In this document: positions 1-8,108 of the stretch, piece after piece
How positions within the stretch are numbered: position 1 is the first letter of the stretch
Layout of the letters: each line of letters opens with the position of its first letter
Assembly (NCBI RefSeq): GCF_002743055.1
Contig: NZ_PDYM01000003.1
Span: 62,001 to 126,000, forward strand
Direction: 5' to 3'
Length of the DNA stretch: 64,000 bases
Source of the DNA: Sporosarcina sp. P13
Lineage (GTDB): Bacteria > Bacillota > Bacilli > Bacillales_A > Planococcaceae
The notes under the pieces: generated by a model
Told to the model about the DNA's origin: nothing
Seen by the model: only the letters and a program-made list of their open reading frames with translations
The model's database searches: none
Program-made: the position numbers and the translations under genes

Positions 1-1
1 G

Positions 2-289
2 GATCCGAATGAAGATTACGTTTTCGTTAAACTCCTCGATACCGTACCAATCATCCAACCGATGGAGAAAATTCGCTCCGTCTTTCCTAATGCGATGCAT
101 GTGGAGCGTAAACTATTCGCTTCTTCAACAGACAGTCTTGGCAGTACAGTGGATGTAGAAAAACGACAAGATGACCGTGCGATGTTTTCTTCCTTCTATA
201 AAGAGTTACAAGGGGAAGAGGCCGACGCTGAAACAACACAGTTATTCGCAGAAGTGTTGTGGGAAGTAAATGAGGAGGAAAACGTATGA
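2..289 (+). CDS. sbcD: Exonuclease subunit SbcD, C-terminal part (truncated by window edge)
   Basis: The reading frame is open from the first bases of the window, so only about 95 C-terminal residues are visible; the metallophosphoesterase core lies upstream. SbcD is the Mre11-like nuclease subunit of the SbcCD complex, which processes hairpins and DNA ends. The visible part reads as the C-terminal cap region (VKLLDTVPIIQPMEKIRS and onward). The stop codon overlaps the sbcC start in an ATGA arrangement, which implies translational coupling and matches the usual sbcDC order. Identification rests partly on this position, but the sequence style also fits. Confidence 0.85.
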   Translation, partial: DPNEDYVFVKLLDTVPIIQPMEKIRSVFPNAMHVERKLFASSTDSLGSTVDVEKRQDDRAMFSSFYKELQGEEADAETTQLFAEVLWEVNEEENV

Positions 290-3200
290 AGCCTATACAA
301 TTAACTATGACGGCGTTCGGTCCGTATAAAGATACTGAAATCGTAGATTTTCGCGACTTAAAAGAGCATCGTCTCTTTGTTATCTCCGGAAAGACGGGAG
401 CTGGGAAAACAACGATATTCGATGGCATTTGTTTTGCGTTGTACGGACAAGCGAGCGGTGAAGACCGAACCGATACGAAAGCATTGCGTAGTCAATTTGC
501 AGATGATGCTGTTCAGACAACCGTAGAATTGATATTTGACATTCATCAACGTAGATTTCGCGTATTGCGCCAAATCCCTTACAGAAAGCAAGGCAATAAA
601 TCGGATACACTTGGCCGTTGTGAATTATATGAAATAAAAGAAGAGCAATCAATTCCTGTAGTTGATAGGCAAATCGTGACGGAAGTAAATGAAAAAATCG
701 AGCAATTACTCGGATTCACGTATGCACAATTTAGCCAAATCATGATGTTGCCGCAAGGAGAATTCCGAAAATTTCTAACGTCTGATACAGGAAATAAAGA
801 AGCGATTATGCGTAAAATCTTTAAAACCGAACCGTATCAAAAAATTGTAGATCGATTAAAAGTGAAAAAAGATGAAGCGCATGTGGCGTATTTGCAGGAA
901 AAACAGATGGGTGACACAATACTTCATCAAATACCTGCGAAATTACCAGCACGAGAATCATTGCTGTTCACAGAACTAGCTTCAGAATATCCAAACTACC
1001 ATCAATTGATCGTCGGTCTTCAAGAAGAGAACCGCTATTATAAAGTGAGAACTGCTGAATACAACACAGAATATACGAATCTTTATAAAGCGCATGATGA
1101 TAAGCAAAAAGAATTATACAATGCGCGCTCCATTAATGAACAATTTGATAAACTTCTAAAGCGTCAGCAAGAACTTGTGCATCTTGAAATGAAAACAGCA
1201 GAAATGGCTAGCCTTAAGCAACAACTCCAAGAAGCAGAACGTGCAGCTATGCTTGAAGACTTAGAGCAACAAGTGAAAGCGAACAAAATCGAGTCGCAAA
1301 AGAAAGAAGCTAGCTATCAAGAAGCTATAGCTTTACTTGCGACTGCCAATGAAAAACTAGTCCTAACAACCGCTAATTATAAAGAGCAACAAGCAAAGGA
1401 ACCTGAGCGCACAGCTATAAAAGAACAGTTGCTCCAATTAAATGCGCTCTTGCCAACAGTATCAAGCCTTGCTGCGCAGCTTCAGCAGATGGAAGTGTTA
1501 CAGAAAAATGTATCGCAACTTGATAAACAAGTACAACAAAATCTTCAAGAAATCGAACAACAACGACGCTCCATTAACACGCAGAAGGATGAAATTAAAG
1601 AGCTCGAATCTACATTAGAAGACTATGAGCTACATGTGGACGAACTATCAAACGTTACGGATATTGCGAAGCTTTTAAAAAAATTTCAACAGCAAATCCT
1701 AGCTTGTAAGTTACTTGATCAACAATATGAAGCTGCTAAAGAGGAAAATGAAACGAGTGCGGTTGCTTACCAGAAACTCGAAGATCATTGGATTAGTAAC
1801 CAGGCTGTTCTGTTAGCTGAATCATTGTACGATGGAGCTACTTGTCCAGTGTGCGGTAGTGTCGATCATCCTGCAAAAGCAACAAGCATTGGAGAGCGTC
1901 AGGTGACGAAGCAACAAGTAGATGATGCGAAGAAAGAATTGCAGGCAAAAGACCAATATTTTCATTCGAAGCAAGCAGAAAGACAGCAACTTCTACAACA
2001 AATAGAAACAATCAAAGCTGAACTAACAGAAAGGCGTGTCGAACTAGCGCATGATTACGAAACGGAACGAGTAGAATTAACACAAAAAGTAGCGATGTTA
2101 AGAAAAAATCGTGAAGTGCTAAAATCTAAAAAAGAGGCATATTCCCAGGCTGAAACCGCACAGGAAGATCGATATACCCAGTCGAAACTTTTACAACAAC
2201 AACGTAATGAAACGAATAGCGAGTTTGAAACAAAGCGAGCGCTCTATAATCATTCGATTGCAAGAGTACCAGAAAAGCTAAGAGAACTACCAGCCTTGCA
2301 GCAACAAATTCGAACAAAAGAAATGGCTAGTGAACAGTTGGAGAATGTGTGGAAAACGACCCAACAGCAACTTCAGGAAGCTAGTACAAAGCAAACAAAA
2401 CTGGAATCACGTCAACAGATGGAAAAACAAGCTAACTTAGAAATGAAAGAAAAACTAGTGAATAGTGTGCAAGCTTTTGAGCAACGTCTGAAAGAACAAG
2501 GTTTTGATACGGAAGCTAGCTATCTACAAGTAAAGCTACCTCATAGTCGCAGACAGGAAATTCAGCAACTTCTACAAATGCATGAACAACAGCTACATAC
2601 AGTAAAAGCTGCTGTAGATGAATTAAAGCAAGTGACTGAAGGAAAGCAACCTGTTGAAATTGAGATAGTAGAGCAACAAGTACAGCAACTGAAAGAACAA
2701 TATGAGAAAGCATTCGAAATATGTAATCAAACACGTACGTGGCAACAGGCTGCTCTGGACTTTTGTAAGCAACTAGAAACAAGTAAATCTCGCGCCGTTA
2801 CATTAGAAGATACATACGGTAAAGTGACGAATCTATACGACATCGTTCGCGGCCAAAATCGACTCAAAATCTCTTTTGAACGATATATTCAAATCGAATA
2901 CTTAGAACGGATTATTCAAGCTGCAAACATCCGATTACGTGATCTTTCAAACGGCCAATATGAATTAGTCCGTAGTGACCGTCAAGAGACTAGAGGGAAG
3001 CAAAGTGGCCTTGGGATCGATGTGTATGATTCGTATACAGGGCAGACAAGAGACGTGAAAACATTGTCTGGTGGAGAGAAATTCAATGCTTCGCTGTGCT
3101 TGGCGCTAGGCATGGCTGACGTGATCCAGAGCTTCCAAGGTGCGGTGCGTATGGAGACGATGTTCATCGATGAAGGATTTGGAGCGCTAGATGAAGAAGC

Positions 3201-3360
3201 TATCCAAAAAGCAATTGATACATTAATTGCTCTTCAACAATCCGGTAGAATGATTGGCGTGATTTCCCATATAGAGGAGATGAAAGAAGCGATCCCTGCA
3301 ACTTTAGTAGTGACGAAGATGAGAGAAGGGTATAGTAAGACGAAATTTGTCTTGAATTAA
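286..3360 (+). CDS. sbcC: Exonuclease subunit SbcC (SMC-like ATPase)
   Basis: This 1024-residue protein is the Rad50-like ATPase partner of SbcD, acting on DNA ends and hairpins in the cytoplasm. The N-terminus has a Walker A motif (GKTGAGKTT, about residues 35-43). Long Gln/Glu-rich coiled coils flank a zinc hook CPVC near residue 519. The C-terminal half-site carries the ABC signature LSGGEKF near residue 926 and a Walker B with FIDEGFGALDEE near 956-967. The length is normal for the family. The start overlaps the sbcD stop by 4 bp, and a GGAGG sequence lies just upstream. A terminator hairpin follows directly. Confidence 0.97.
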   Translation: MKPIQLTMTAFGPYKDTEIVDFRDLKEHRLFVISGKTGAGKTTIFDGICFALYGQASGEDRTDTKALRSQFADDAVQTTVELIFDIHQRRFRVLRQIPYRKQGNKSDTLGRCELYEIKEEQSIPVVDRQIVTEVNEKIEQLLGFTYAQFSQIMMLPQGEFRKFLTSDTGNKEAIMRKIFKTEPYQKIVDRLKVKKDEAHVAYLQEKQMGDTILHQIPAKLPARESLLFTELASEYPNYHQLIVGLQEENRYYKVRTAEYNTEYTNLYKAHDDKQKELYNARSINEQFDKLLKRQQELVHLEMKTAEMASLKQQLQEAERAAMLEDLEQQVKANKIESQKKEASYQEAIALLATANEKLVLTTANYKEQQAKEPERTAIKEQLLQLNALLPTVSSLAAQLQQMEVLQKNVSQLDKQVQQNLQEIEQQRRSINTQKDEIKELESTLEDYELHVDELSNVTDIAKLLKKFQQQILACKLLDQQYEAAKEENETSAVAYQKLEDHWISNQAVLLAESLYDGATCPVCGSVDHPAKATSIGERQVTKQQVDDAKKELQAKDQYFHSKQAERQQLLQQIETIKAELTERRVELAHDYETERVELTQKVAMLRKNREVLKSKKEAYSQAETAQEDRYTQSKLLQQQRNETNSEFETKRALYNHSIARVPEKLRELPALQQQIRTKEMASEQLENVWKTTQQQLQEASTKQTKLESRQQMEKQANLEMKEKLVNSVQAFEQRLKEQGFDTEASYLQVKLPHSRRQEIQQLLQMHEQQLHTVKAAVDELKQVTEGKQPVEIEIVEQQVQQLKEQYEKAFEICNQTRTWQQAALDFCKQLETSKSRAVTLEDTYGKVTNLYDIVRGQNRLKISFERYIQIEYLERIIQAANIRLRDLSNGQYELVRSDRQETRGKQSGLGIDVYDSYTGQTRDVKTLSGGEKFNASLCLALGMADVIQSFQGAVRMETMFIDEGFGALDEEAIQKAIDTLIALQQSGRMIGVISHIEEMKEAIPATLVVTKMREGYSKTKFVLN

Positions 3361-3374
3361 ATGAAAAAAAGAGG

Positions 3375-3404
3375 AATCTAGTTGCATCTGCAGCTAGATT
3401 TTTT
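3375..3404 (+). terminator. Rho-independent terminator after sbcC
   Basis: Inverted repeat AATCTAG/CTAGATT with an inner GTTGCA/TGCAGC pairing, followed by a T run. It starts 14 bases after the sbcC stop. Confidence 0.8.
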
Positions 3405-3555
3405 GAATTGACTCATATTTATATCACTATTAAAAAGAAGGAGCTTAAAAAGAAAGGACATGAATGAATAGTCAGTGAGTTAGAAATAAAGCCAATAGTT
3501 AAATGATTTATAGATGTATTGATTTTCTCATTGGGTAAGCGTACTATGAAAATGC

Positions 3556-3567
3556 GCAATATATTGC
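3556..3567. repeat. 12-bp perfect palindrome upstream of brnQ
   Basis: GCAATATATTGC is a perfect palindrome about 45 bases before the brnQ start, in an otherwise featureless 200-bp gap. It could be an operator. No known binding consensus was recognised and the element is short, so chance is possible. Confidence 0.3.
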
Positions 3568-3609
3568 ATACATAAAGGCGTAGTTGTTAGTAGGAGGTTT
3601 TTTGCTCAA

Positions 3610-4971
3610 ATGGAGAAGAAATTATCGTTTTCATCAAGTCTAGTCATAGGAGTAATGCTATTCGCTTTATTTTTCGGTGCAGGCAATTTGATCTTTCCTG
3701 CAGAATTAGGTCAGCTCGCAGGAACCTATACATGGAAAGCTATGCTAGGATTTTTGGTAACTGGAGTTGGATTACCTTTCCTAGGTATTTTAGCTATAGG
3801 TTTTTCAGGAAAAAGAGATTTACAGGACTTAGCTAGTCGGATTCATCCTGTCTATGCAGTTTTTTTTACTGCCGCTTTATATTTAACAATCGGCCCTTTT
3901 TTTGCCGCGCCACGTACGGGAGCAGTTGCCTTTGATATTGGAGTTGCACCGTTCCTAAATGAAATGTCTATTGATTTTGCACGCTTGATTTTCACTATTA
4001 TATTTTTCGGTCTTAGCATGTGGTTATCATTGAATCCAGCGAAAATCGTTGATAGAGTAGGTAAATACTTATCGCCTTTGATTATCATTCTGTTAATCGG
4101 CTTGATAACGATGACAATCATTAATCCGATAGGGGAGATTCAAGCTCCGCAAGAACCATATACAGAGACACCATTCTTCGCAGGCTTTCTCGATGGATAC
4201 AATACAATGGATGCATTAGCATCGCTAGTTTTTGGAATCATCGTGATTAAAGCTTTACATGTAATGGGTATCAAGAGTAAAAAGGAAGTTTTGACATCTA
4301 CTGCAAAAACAGGATTTGTTGCAGCTGGATTCTTGGCAATTATCTATTTAGGTATAGCGTATCTTGGTGCTACGTCGGTTGAGTTATTTGGCTATTTAGA
4401 TGGGGGAGGAGCTGTCCTTAGTCAGACCGCTTCACACTTCTTTGGCTCTATTGGACTTGTATTGCTAAGTGTAGTCATCATGCTCGCGTGTTTGACAACA
4501 GCAATCGGTTTACTTACAGCGTGTGGTGAATATTTCCATTCCATCATTCCGCGGATTAGCTATAAGGTTTTCGTCGTATTCTTTTCAACATTTTGTTTAA
4601 TTGTTGCGAATTTCGGTTTACATAATATTATTAAGTTCTCTCTTCCCGTGCTAGTACTGCTTTATCCACTTGCGATGGTATTGATGTTACTGACATTTGC
4701 TGGACCTTTATTCCGCCAATCTAGACTAGTTTATCAGGCAGCAACTATTACAGCGTTTGTCGTCAGTTTTGTTGAAGCGCTTGTGAAGTTCTATTCCTTG
4801 ATCGAACAACAGATGCCGAATTGGTTGGCTTTCATTCAGGAACTATATGTAGACTTTATACCGTACTATGAGCAAGGAATCGGCTGGTTAATACCCGTCT
4901 TACTCGTTACATTCATCACTGCACTTCCAGCAGTGCTATTTAATAAAAAAACAGGAAACGAATCTAGTTGA
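3610..4971 (+). CDS. brnQ: Branched-chain amino acid transport system II carrier protein (BrnQ family)
   Basis: This is a 453-residue integral membrane protein with about 12 hydrophobic segments. It starts with the LFALFFGAGNLIFPAELGQ-type N-terminus typical of the LIVCS (BrnQ) family of Na+- or H+-coupled leucine/isoleucine/valine importers, and its length is normal. A TAGGAGG Shine-Dalgarno sits about 12 bases before the ATG, a rather long spacing. It ends convergently with a GntR-family gene and shares a bidirectional terminator with it. Substrate range is inferred from the family only. Confidence 0.93.
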   Translation: MEKKLSFSSSLVIGVMLFALFFGAGNLIFPAELGQLAGTYTWKAMLGFLVTGVGLPFLGILAIGFSGKRDLQDLASRIHPVYAVFFTAALYLTIGPFFAAPRTGAVAFDIGVAPFLNEMSIDFARLIFTIIFFGLSMWLSLNPAKIVDRVGKYLSPLIIILLIGLITMTIINPIGEIQAPQEPYTETPFFAGFLDGYNTMDALASLVFGIIVIKALHVMGIKSKKEVLTSTAKTGFVAAGFLAIIYLGIAYLGATSVELFGYLDGGGAVLSQTASHFFGSIGLVLLSVVIMLACLTTAIGLLTACGEYFHSIIPRISYKVFVVFFSTFCLIVANFGLHNIIKFSLPVLVLLYPLAMVLMLLTFAGPLFRQSRLVYQAATITAFVVSFVEALVKFYSLIEQQMPNWLAFIQELYVDFIPYYEQGIGWLIPVLLVTFITALPAVLFNKKTGNESS

Positions 4972-4986
4972 TTCGTTTCCTGTTTT
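4947..4986. terminator. Bidirectional terminator between brnQ and gntR
   Basis: AACAGGAAACGAAT pairs with ATTCGTTTCCTGTT around a CTAGTTG loop. A/T runs on both sides allow it to serve both convergent genes. It overlaps the end of brnQ. Confidence 0.88.
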
Positions 4987-5654
4987 CATGTATTTACTTT
5001 TTCTTGTGAATGAAACTCATCAATCGCTCGTAACCAATTCTCGCGCATGACTTTCGTTACTTTCTCGCCATCACGTGTACTCATTAAATGGATAATCTGC
5101 TCATGTTCTACAATCGATTTCTCCGTCAAAATAATAGAATTGTGGAAAAAGAGTCTACGTACATGTGCTTGCAGTGAGACAAGTAGGGAAGAGATATACG
5201 AGTTATCAGCGGTGTCCACGATGATTTGATGGAACTGCTCATCAATTTTCAACGCTTGAAAATAGTCTTCCTTTTCAACGGCTTGTGCAAATCGTTTATT
5301 TGTATCGCGTAGTTTCTTAATTATATTATCAGTCAAATTAGGAATAGAAAGTTCTGCTGATAATGCTTGTAATGCAGCTAGCGGAGGCAATAGATCCGAA
5401 ATGGATTCACGATCCACATCCGTTACTTGCGTAGCTTTTCCCGGGAACATCTGAACAAAACCTTGAACTTCTAACAACTGGAGAGATTCACGAATTGGCG
5501 TTCGGCTAACACCAAGTGCTTCTGCAAGTTCTACATCATTCAATTTTTCGCCAGGCTGCAGTGTTCCATCAATAATCCACTTTTGCAATTGACTAAATGC
5601 ATTTTCCTTTGCAGTCTTGCGAACAGGTTGTGCATGGTTAGTAGGTATAGGCAA
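4986..5654 (-). CDS. GntR family (FadR/FCD subfamily) transcriptional regulator
   Basis: A 222-residue DNA-binding regulator. Residues 15-75 form the GntR winged helix (LQPGEKLNDVELAEALGVSR, then TPIRESLQLLEVQGFV), and residues 85-215 are an all-helical FCD ligand-binding domain. The predicted start is TTG, preceded by AAGATGGTG with suitable spacing; no ATG lies nearby. It is convergent with brnQ and divergent from the DUF485/symporter operon, with about 400 bp between. Control of the symporter operon by an organic acid ligand is therefore a reasonable guess, but its ligand and targets cannot be read from the sequence. Confidence 0.9.
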   Translation of the reverse strand: MPIPTNHAQPVRKTAKENAFSQLQKWIIDGTLQPGEKLNDVELAEALGVSRTPIRESLQLLEVQGFVQMFPGKATQVTDVDRESISDLLPPLAALQALSAELSIPNLTDNIIKKLRDTNKRFAQAVEKEDYFQALKIDEQFHQIIVDTADNSYISSLLVSLQAHVRRLFFHNSIILTEKSIVEHEQIIHLMSTRDGEKVTKVMRENWLRAIDEFHSQEKVNT

Positions 5655-5870
5655 AGTATTACACCATCTTTCTTTAGTATAAGTCTATTTTTACAAAGTA
5701 TTTCAACATTAGCCGATATACAATATACTACATCTTTTTGCTGTTATTGAACAGTATTAATAAAAAAAGGTTGAGAAATGAATAGTGATTATTTAGTCTA
5801 TTAAAGAGTTTATTTATTGAATTCAAAATTGCCCTTGTAACTTTGCCGTGTATTTGATAGATTTATATTT

Positions 5871-5918
5871 ATACCAAATATTTAAGGTAATATTGCAAAT
5901 GTAGTAAACATTTGGTAT
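5871..5918. repeat. 9-bp inverted repeat upstream of the symporter operon
   Basis: ATACCAAAT (5871-5879) and ATTTGGTAT (5910-5918) are perfect inverted copies with a 30-bp spacer, flanking the weak candidate promoter. This could be a paired operator for the divergent GntR/FCD regulator; that is inference. Confidence 0.4.
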
Positions 5919-5985
5919 TGTTATCGTGTGTACTATAACAAAAGATTATCACTCCGCTGTGATAAAGCATTTATTTTAGTTAATG

Positions 5986-6000
5986 TTGAAAGCGGTTTCA
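5986..6000 (+). promoter_or_regulatory. cre box (CcpA site) before the DUF485-symporter operon
   Basis: TTGAAAGCGGTTTCA matches the relaxed cre consensus WTGNAANCGNWNNCW at all defined positions and is near-palindromic. It lies 62 bp before the chosen start of the DUF485 gene. The ccpA gene is in this window. A position downstream of a promoter would suggest repression on preferred carbon sources, as known for acetate and overflow genes. Confidence 0.72.
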
Positions 6001-6061
6001 GATGGGGGAGGGATTTAGTAACGGTTTCACTAGTTATATCAAATGGAAAGGGGATTATCAA

Positions 6062-6388
6062 ATGGGTAATCAATCAAAACATGGGAAATCCACATTAGAC
6101 TATGAAAAAATCGTCGAAACAGAAGATTTCAAAGCGCTAGTAAAAAGGAAGAAGACTTTTTCAAGACCTTATGTGGTGTTTTTCTTCGCAGCATACTTTG
6201 CACTACCACTTTTAACAGGTTATACAAAAATTTTAGAAACACCCGCAATTGGTTCAATGAATTATACTTGGATTTATGCATTTTCCATGTTCATTATGGT
6301 ATGGGTATTCACTTCCATCTACATGAACAAAGCAAAGCATTTTGACAATGATGTAGACAAGATTATAGAGAAAAACGTTCTAAAATAA
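6062..6388 (+). CDS. DUF485 family small membrane protein (YjcH-like symporter partner)
   Basis: A 108-residue protein with two membrane helices (VVFFFAAYFALPLLTGY and WIYAFSMFIMVWVFTSIYM), charged ends and the RPYVVFF start of the first helix typical of DUF485. Such proteins are encoded directly upstream of acetate/cation symporters, as yjcH is before actP in Escherichia coli. The ATG at 6062 has an AAAGGGG ribosome site; the in-frame ATG at 6002 does not. The symporter gene follows 13 bp after its stop. A role as accessory subunit is inferred from context and family. Confidence 0.85.
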   Translation: MGNQSKHGKSTLDYEKIVETEDFKALVKRKKTFSRPYVVFFFAAYFALPLLTGYTKILETPAIGSMNYTWIYAFSMFIMVWVFTSIYMNKAKHFDNDVDKIIEKNVLK

Positions 6389-6401
6389 GGGGGTTGTGTT
6401 C

Positions 6402-7949
6402 ATGAGTTTGATTTCATATGTTATATTCTTTTCGGTAATTGTGTTAACACTTTACATTACATACTGGGCGGCAAAGCAGACGACAACAGCAAGTGATTTC
6501 TATACAGCTGGCGGCTCTTTGACTGGTTGGCAAAACGGTATGGCAATCGCTGGTGACTACTTATCTGCAGCATCATTCCTAGGTATCGCAGGTGCGATTT
6601 CACTTAACGGATTTGATGGTTTCTACTATAGTGTTGGTTGGTTAACAGCTTACCTTGTTGTACTATTCTTAATTGCTGAACCACTACGAAACCTAGGTAA
6701 ATTTACGATGGCAGATATGATCGGTGCTCGTTTCGGCGCAAAGAAAGTGCGTGGAGCTGCAGCATTGAACACAATTACAATCGTTATGTTTTACATGCTT
6801 GCACAATTAGTTGGTGCGGGGGCTCTTATTAAATTATTATTCGGGATTGAATATTGGATCGCAGTTCTAATCGTTGGAACAATGATGTTAATCTACGTTC
6901 TGTTCGGTGGAATGACTGCAACAAGTTGGGTGCAAATTATTAAAGCCGTTCTATTGATGGCTGGTACAATTATTATCTCCTTCTTGGTTCTAATGAAATT
7001 CAACTTCAACTTCATCGGTATGTTTGATGCAATGAAGACTGCTACTCCACATGGCGAAGCGTTCCTTAACTCTGGAGTAGTTTATAAAGACACAATTGGA
7101 CTAATTTCAGTATTGATTGCACTAGTTTTAGGTACTGCTGGTCTTCCACACATCTTAATGCGTTTCTTCACAGTTAAAGATGCGAAAACAGCACGTTCTT
7201 CCGTTATTTATTCTGTATGGATCATTGGTATCTTCTACGTATTGACTATCTTCCTTGGGTTTGGTGCAGCTAAATTCGTTGGAGCAGATGCAATTATCGC
7301 AGAAAACGCCGCTGGAAACATGGCAGCACCTATGCTTGCCGGAGTTCTGGGTGGAGATGCACTTGAATCATTCGTAGCAGCAGTTGCATTTGCTACAATC
7401 CTAGCAGTTGTTGCAGGTCTTGTACTTTCTGGTGCTTCTGCAATCGCACACGATATTTATGGACAAATCTTCAAAAGTGGTAAAGTAACAGAGAAGGAGC
7501 AAGTAAATGCAGCGCGTTGGGCATCTATTGCAATTGGTGTATTCTCTATCCTTCTAGCATTAGGTTCTGAGAAACTAAACGTAGCGTTCCTAGTATCACT
7601 TGCATTCTGTGTTGCTGCATCCGCCAACGTTCCAACAATTCTTTTAACAATCTATTGGAAGCGTTTTAATACAACAGGCGCTGTAGCTTCAATGCTTACA
7701 GGTTTGATCGTTGCACTAGTACTAGTGGCAATCAGTCCAAGTGTTATGAATCCAGTTGAAGGAGCTACTCTAATCACTGGTAACCCAATCTTCCCTTATG
7801 CTAACCCAGCAATAGTATCCGTACCAGCAGGTTTCCTTGCTGCGTGGATCGGTACACTTGTTGGAGCGAAACGTATTGAGAAAGACGAGATCACGTATGC
7901 AGAAGTTCGCTTTAAAGCAGAAACTGGATACAAAGAGCTTGGCAACTAA
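6402..7949 (+). CDS. Sodium:solute symporter, acetate permease (ActP) type
   Basis: A 515-residue, multi-spanning (about 13 helices) member of the SSS family. The N-terminal DFYTAGGSLTGWQNGMAIAG and DYLSAASFLGIAGAI stretches are the classic cation/acetate symporter signature. The ATG at 6402 has an AAGGGGG site 8 bases upstream; a GTG at 6396 would be too close. The partner DUF485 gene precedes it and a strong terminator follows. Upstream cre control fits a monocarboxylate uptake role. Acetate is the most likely substrate, but pyruvate, propionate or similar acids are not excluded. Confidence 0.9.
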   Translation: MSLISYVIFFSVIVLTLYITYWAAKQTTTASDFYTAGGSLTGWQNGMAIAGDYLSAASFLGIAGAISLNGFDGFYYSVGWLTAYLVVLFLIAEPLRNLGKFTMADMIGARFGAKKVRGAAALNTITIVMFYMLAQLVGAGALIKLLFGIEYWIAVLIVGTMMLIYVLFGGMTATSWVQIIKAVLLMAGTIIISFLVLMKFNFNFIGMFDAMKTATPHGEAFLNSGVVYKDTIGLISVLIALVLGTAGLPHILMRFFTVKDAKTARSSVIYSVWIIGIFYVLTIFLGFGAAKFVGADAIIAENAAGNMAAPMLAGVLGGDALESFVAAVAFATILAVVAGLVLSGASAIAHDIYGQIFKSGKVTEKEQVNAARWASIAIGVFSILLALGSEKLNVAFLVSLAFCVAASANVPTILLTIYWKRFNTTGAVASMLTGLIVALVLVAISPSVMNPVEGATLITGNPIFPYANPAIVSVPAGFLAAWIGTLVGAKRIEKDEITYAEVRFKAETGYKELGN

Positions 7950-7972
7950 TCTATTTTGACATTCAACTAACG

Positions 7973-8012
7973 CTCCCCCTTCTACTAGTTATTTAGAAGG
8001 GGGCTGTTTTTT
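7973..8012 (+). terminator. Terminator after the symporter gene
   Basis: GCTCCCCCTTCT pairs with AGAAGGGGGC and is followed by TGTTTTTT. It separates the symporter pair from the next gene transcriptionally. Confidence 0.9.
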
Positions 8013-8062
8013 GTACTGAATGAATCTTTGCGATAATAAAATGTGAAGTACGGGTATGTATC

Positions 8063-8068
8063 TATAAT
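8063..8068 (+). promoter_or_regulatory. Candidate -10 element for the cNMP-CBS-DUF294 gene
   Basis: A perfect TATAAT lies 41 bp before the chosen start codon and after the symporter terminator. No good -35 is present at 17 bp, so the assignment is weak. Confidence 0.35.
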
Positions 8069-8108
8069 TACTATTATGATTCCTTGAGTGTTAAAAGGGG
8101 GTATAGAA

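Larger units (their letters stand above)
5655..6061. promoter_or_regulatory. Divergent intergenic control region, gntR / DUF485-symporter
   Basis: These 407 AT-rich bases have no convincing gene. They hold a 9-bp inverted repeat (5871-5879 with 5910-5918), a weak candidate promoter (TTGCAA 5893-5898, 17-bp spacer, TATTGT 5916-5921) and a cre box (5986-6000). An in-frame ATG at 6002 would extend the first gene by 20 residues, but it lacks a Shine-Dalgarno and sits on the cre box. Confidence 0.55.

Noticed and set aside
3517-3540. TGATTTTCTCATTGG as a CodY box upstream of brnQ
   Set aside because: Only about 8 of 15 bases fit AATTTTCWGAAAATT, little better than chance in AT-rich DNA.
8052-8057. 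GGGTAT resembling a sigma-B -10 before the DUF294 gene
   Set aside because: No GTTTAA-like -35 lies 12-14 bp upstream (GATAAT is found instead).
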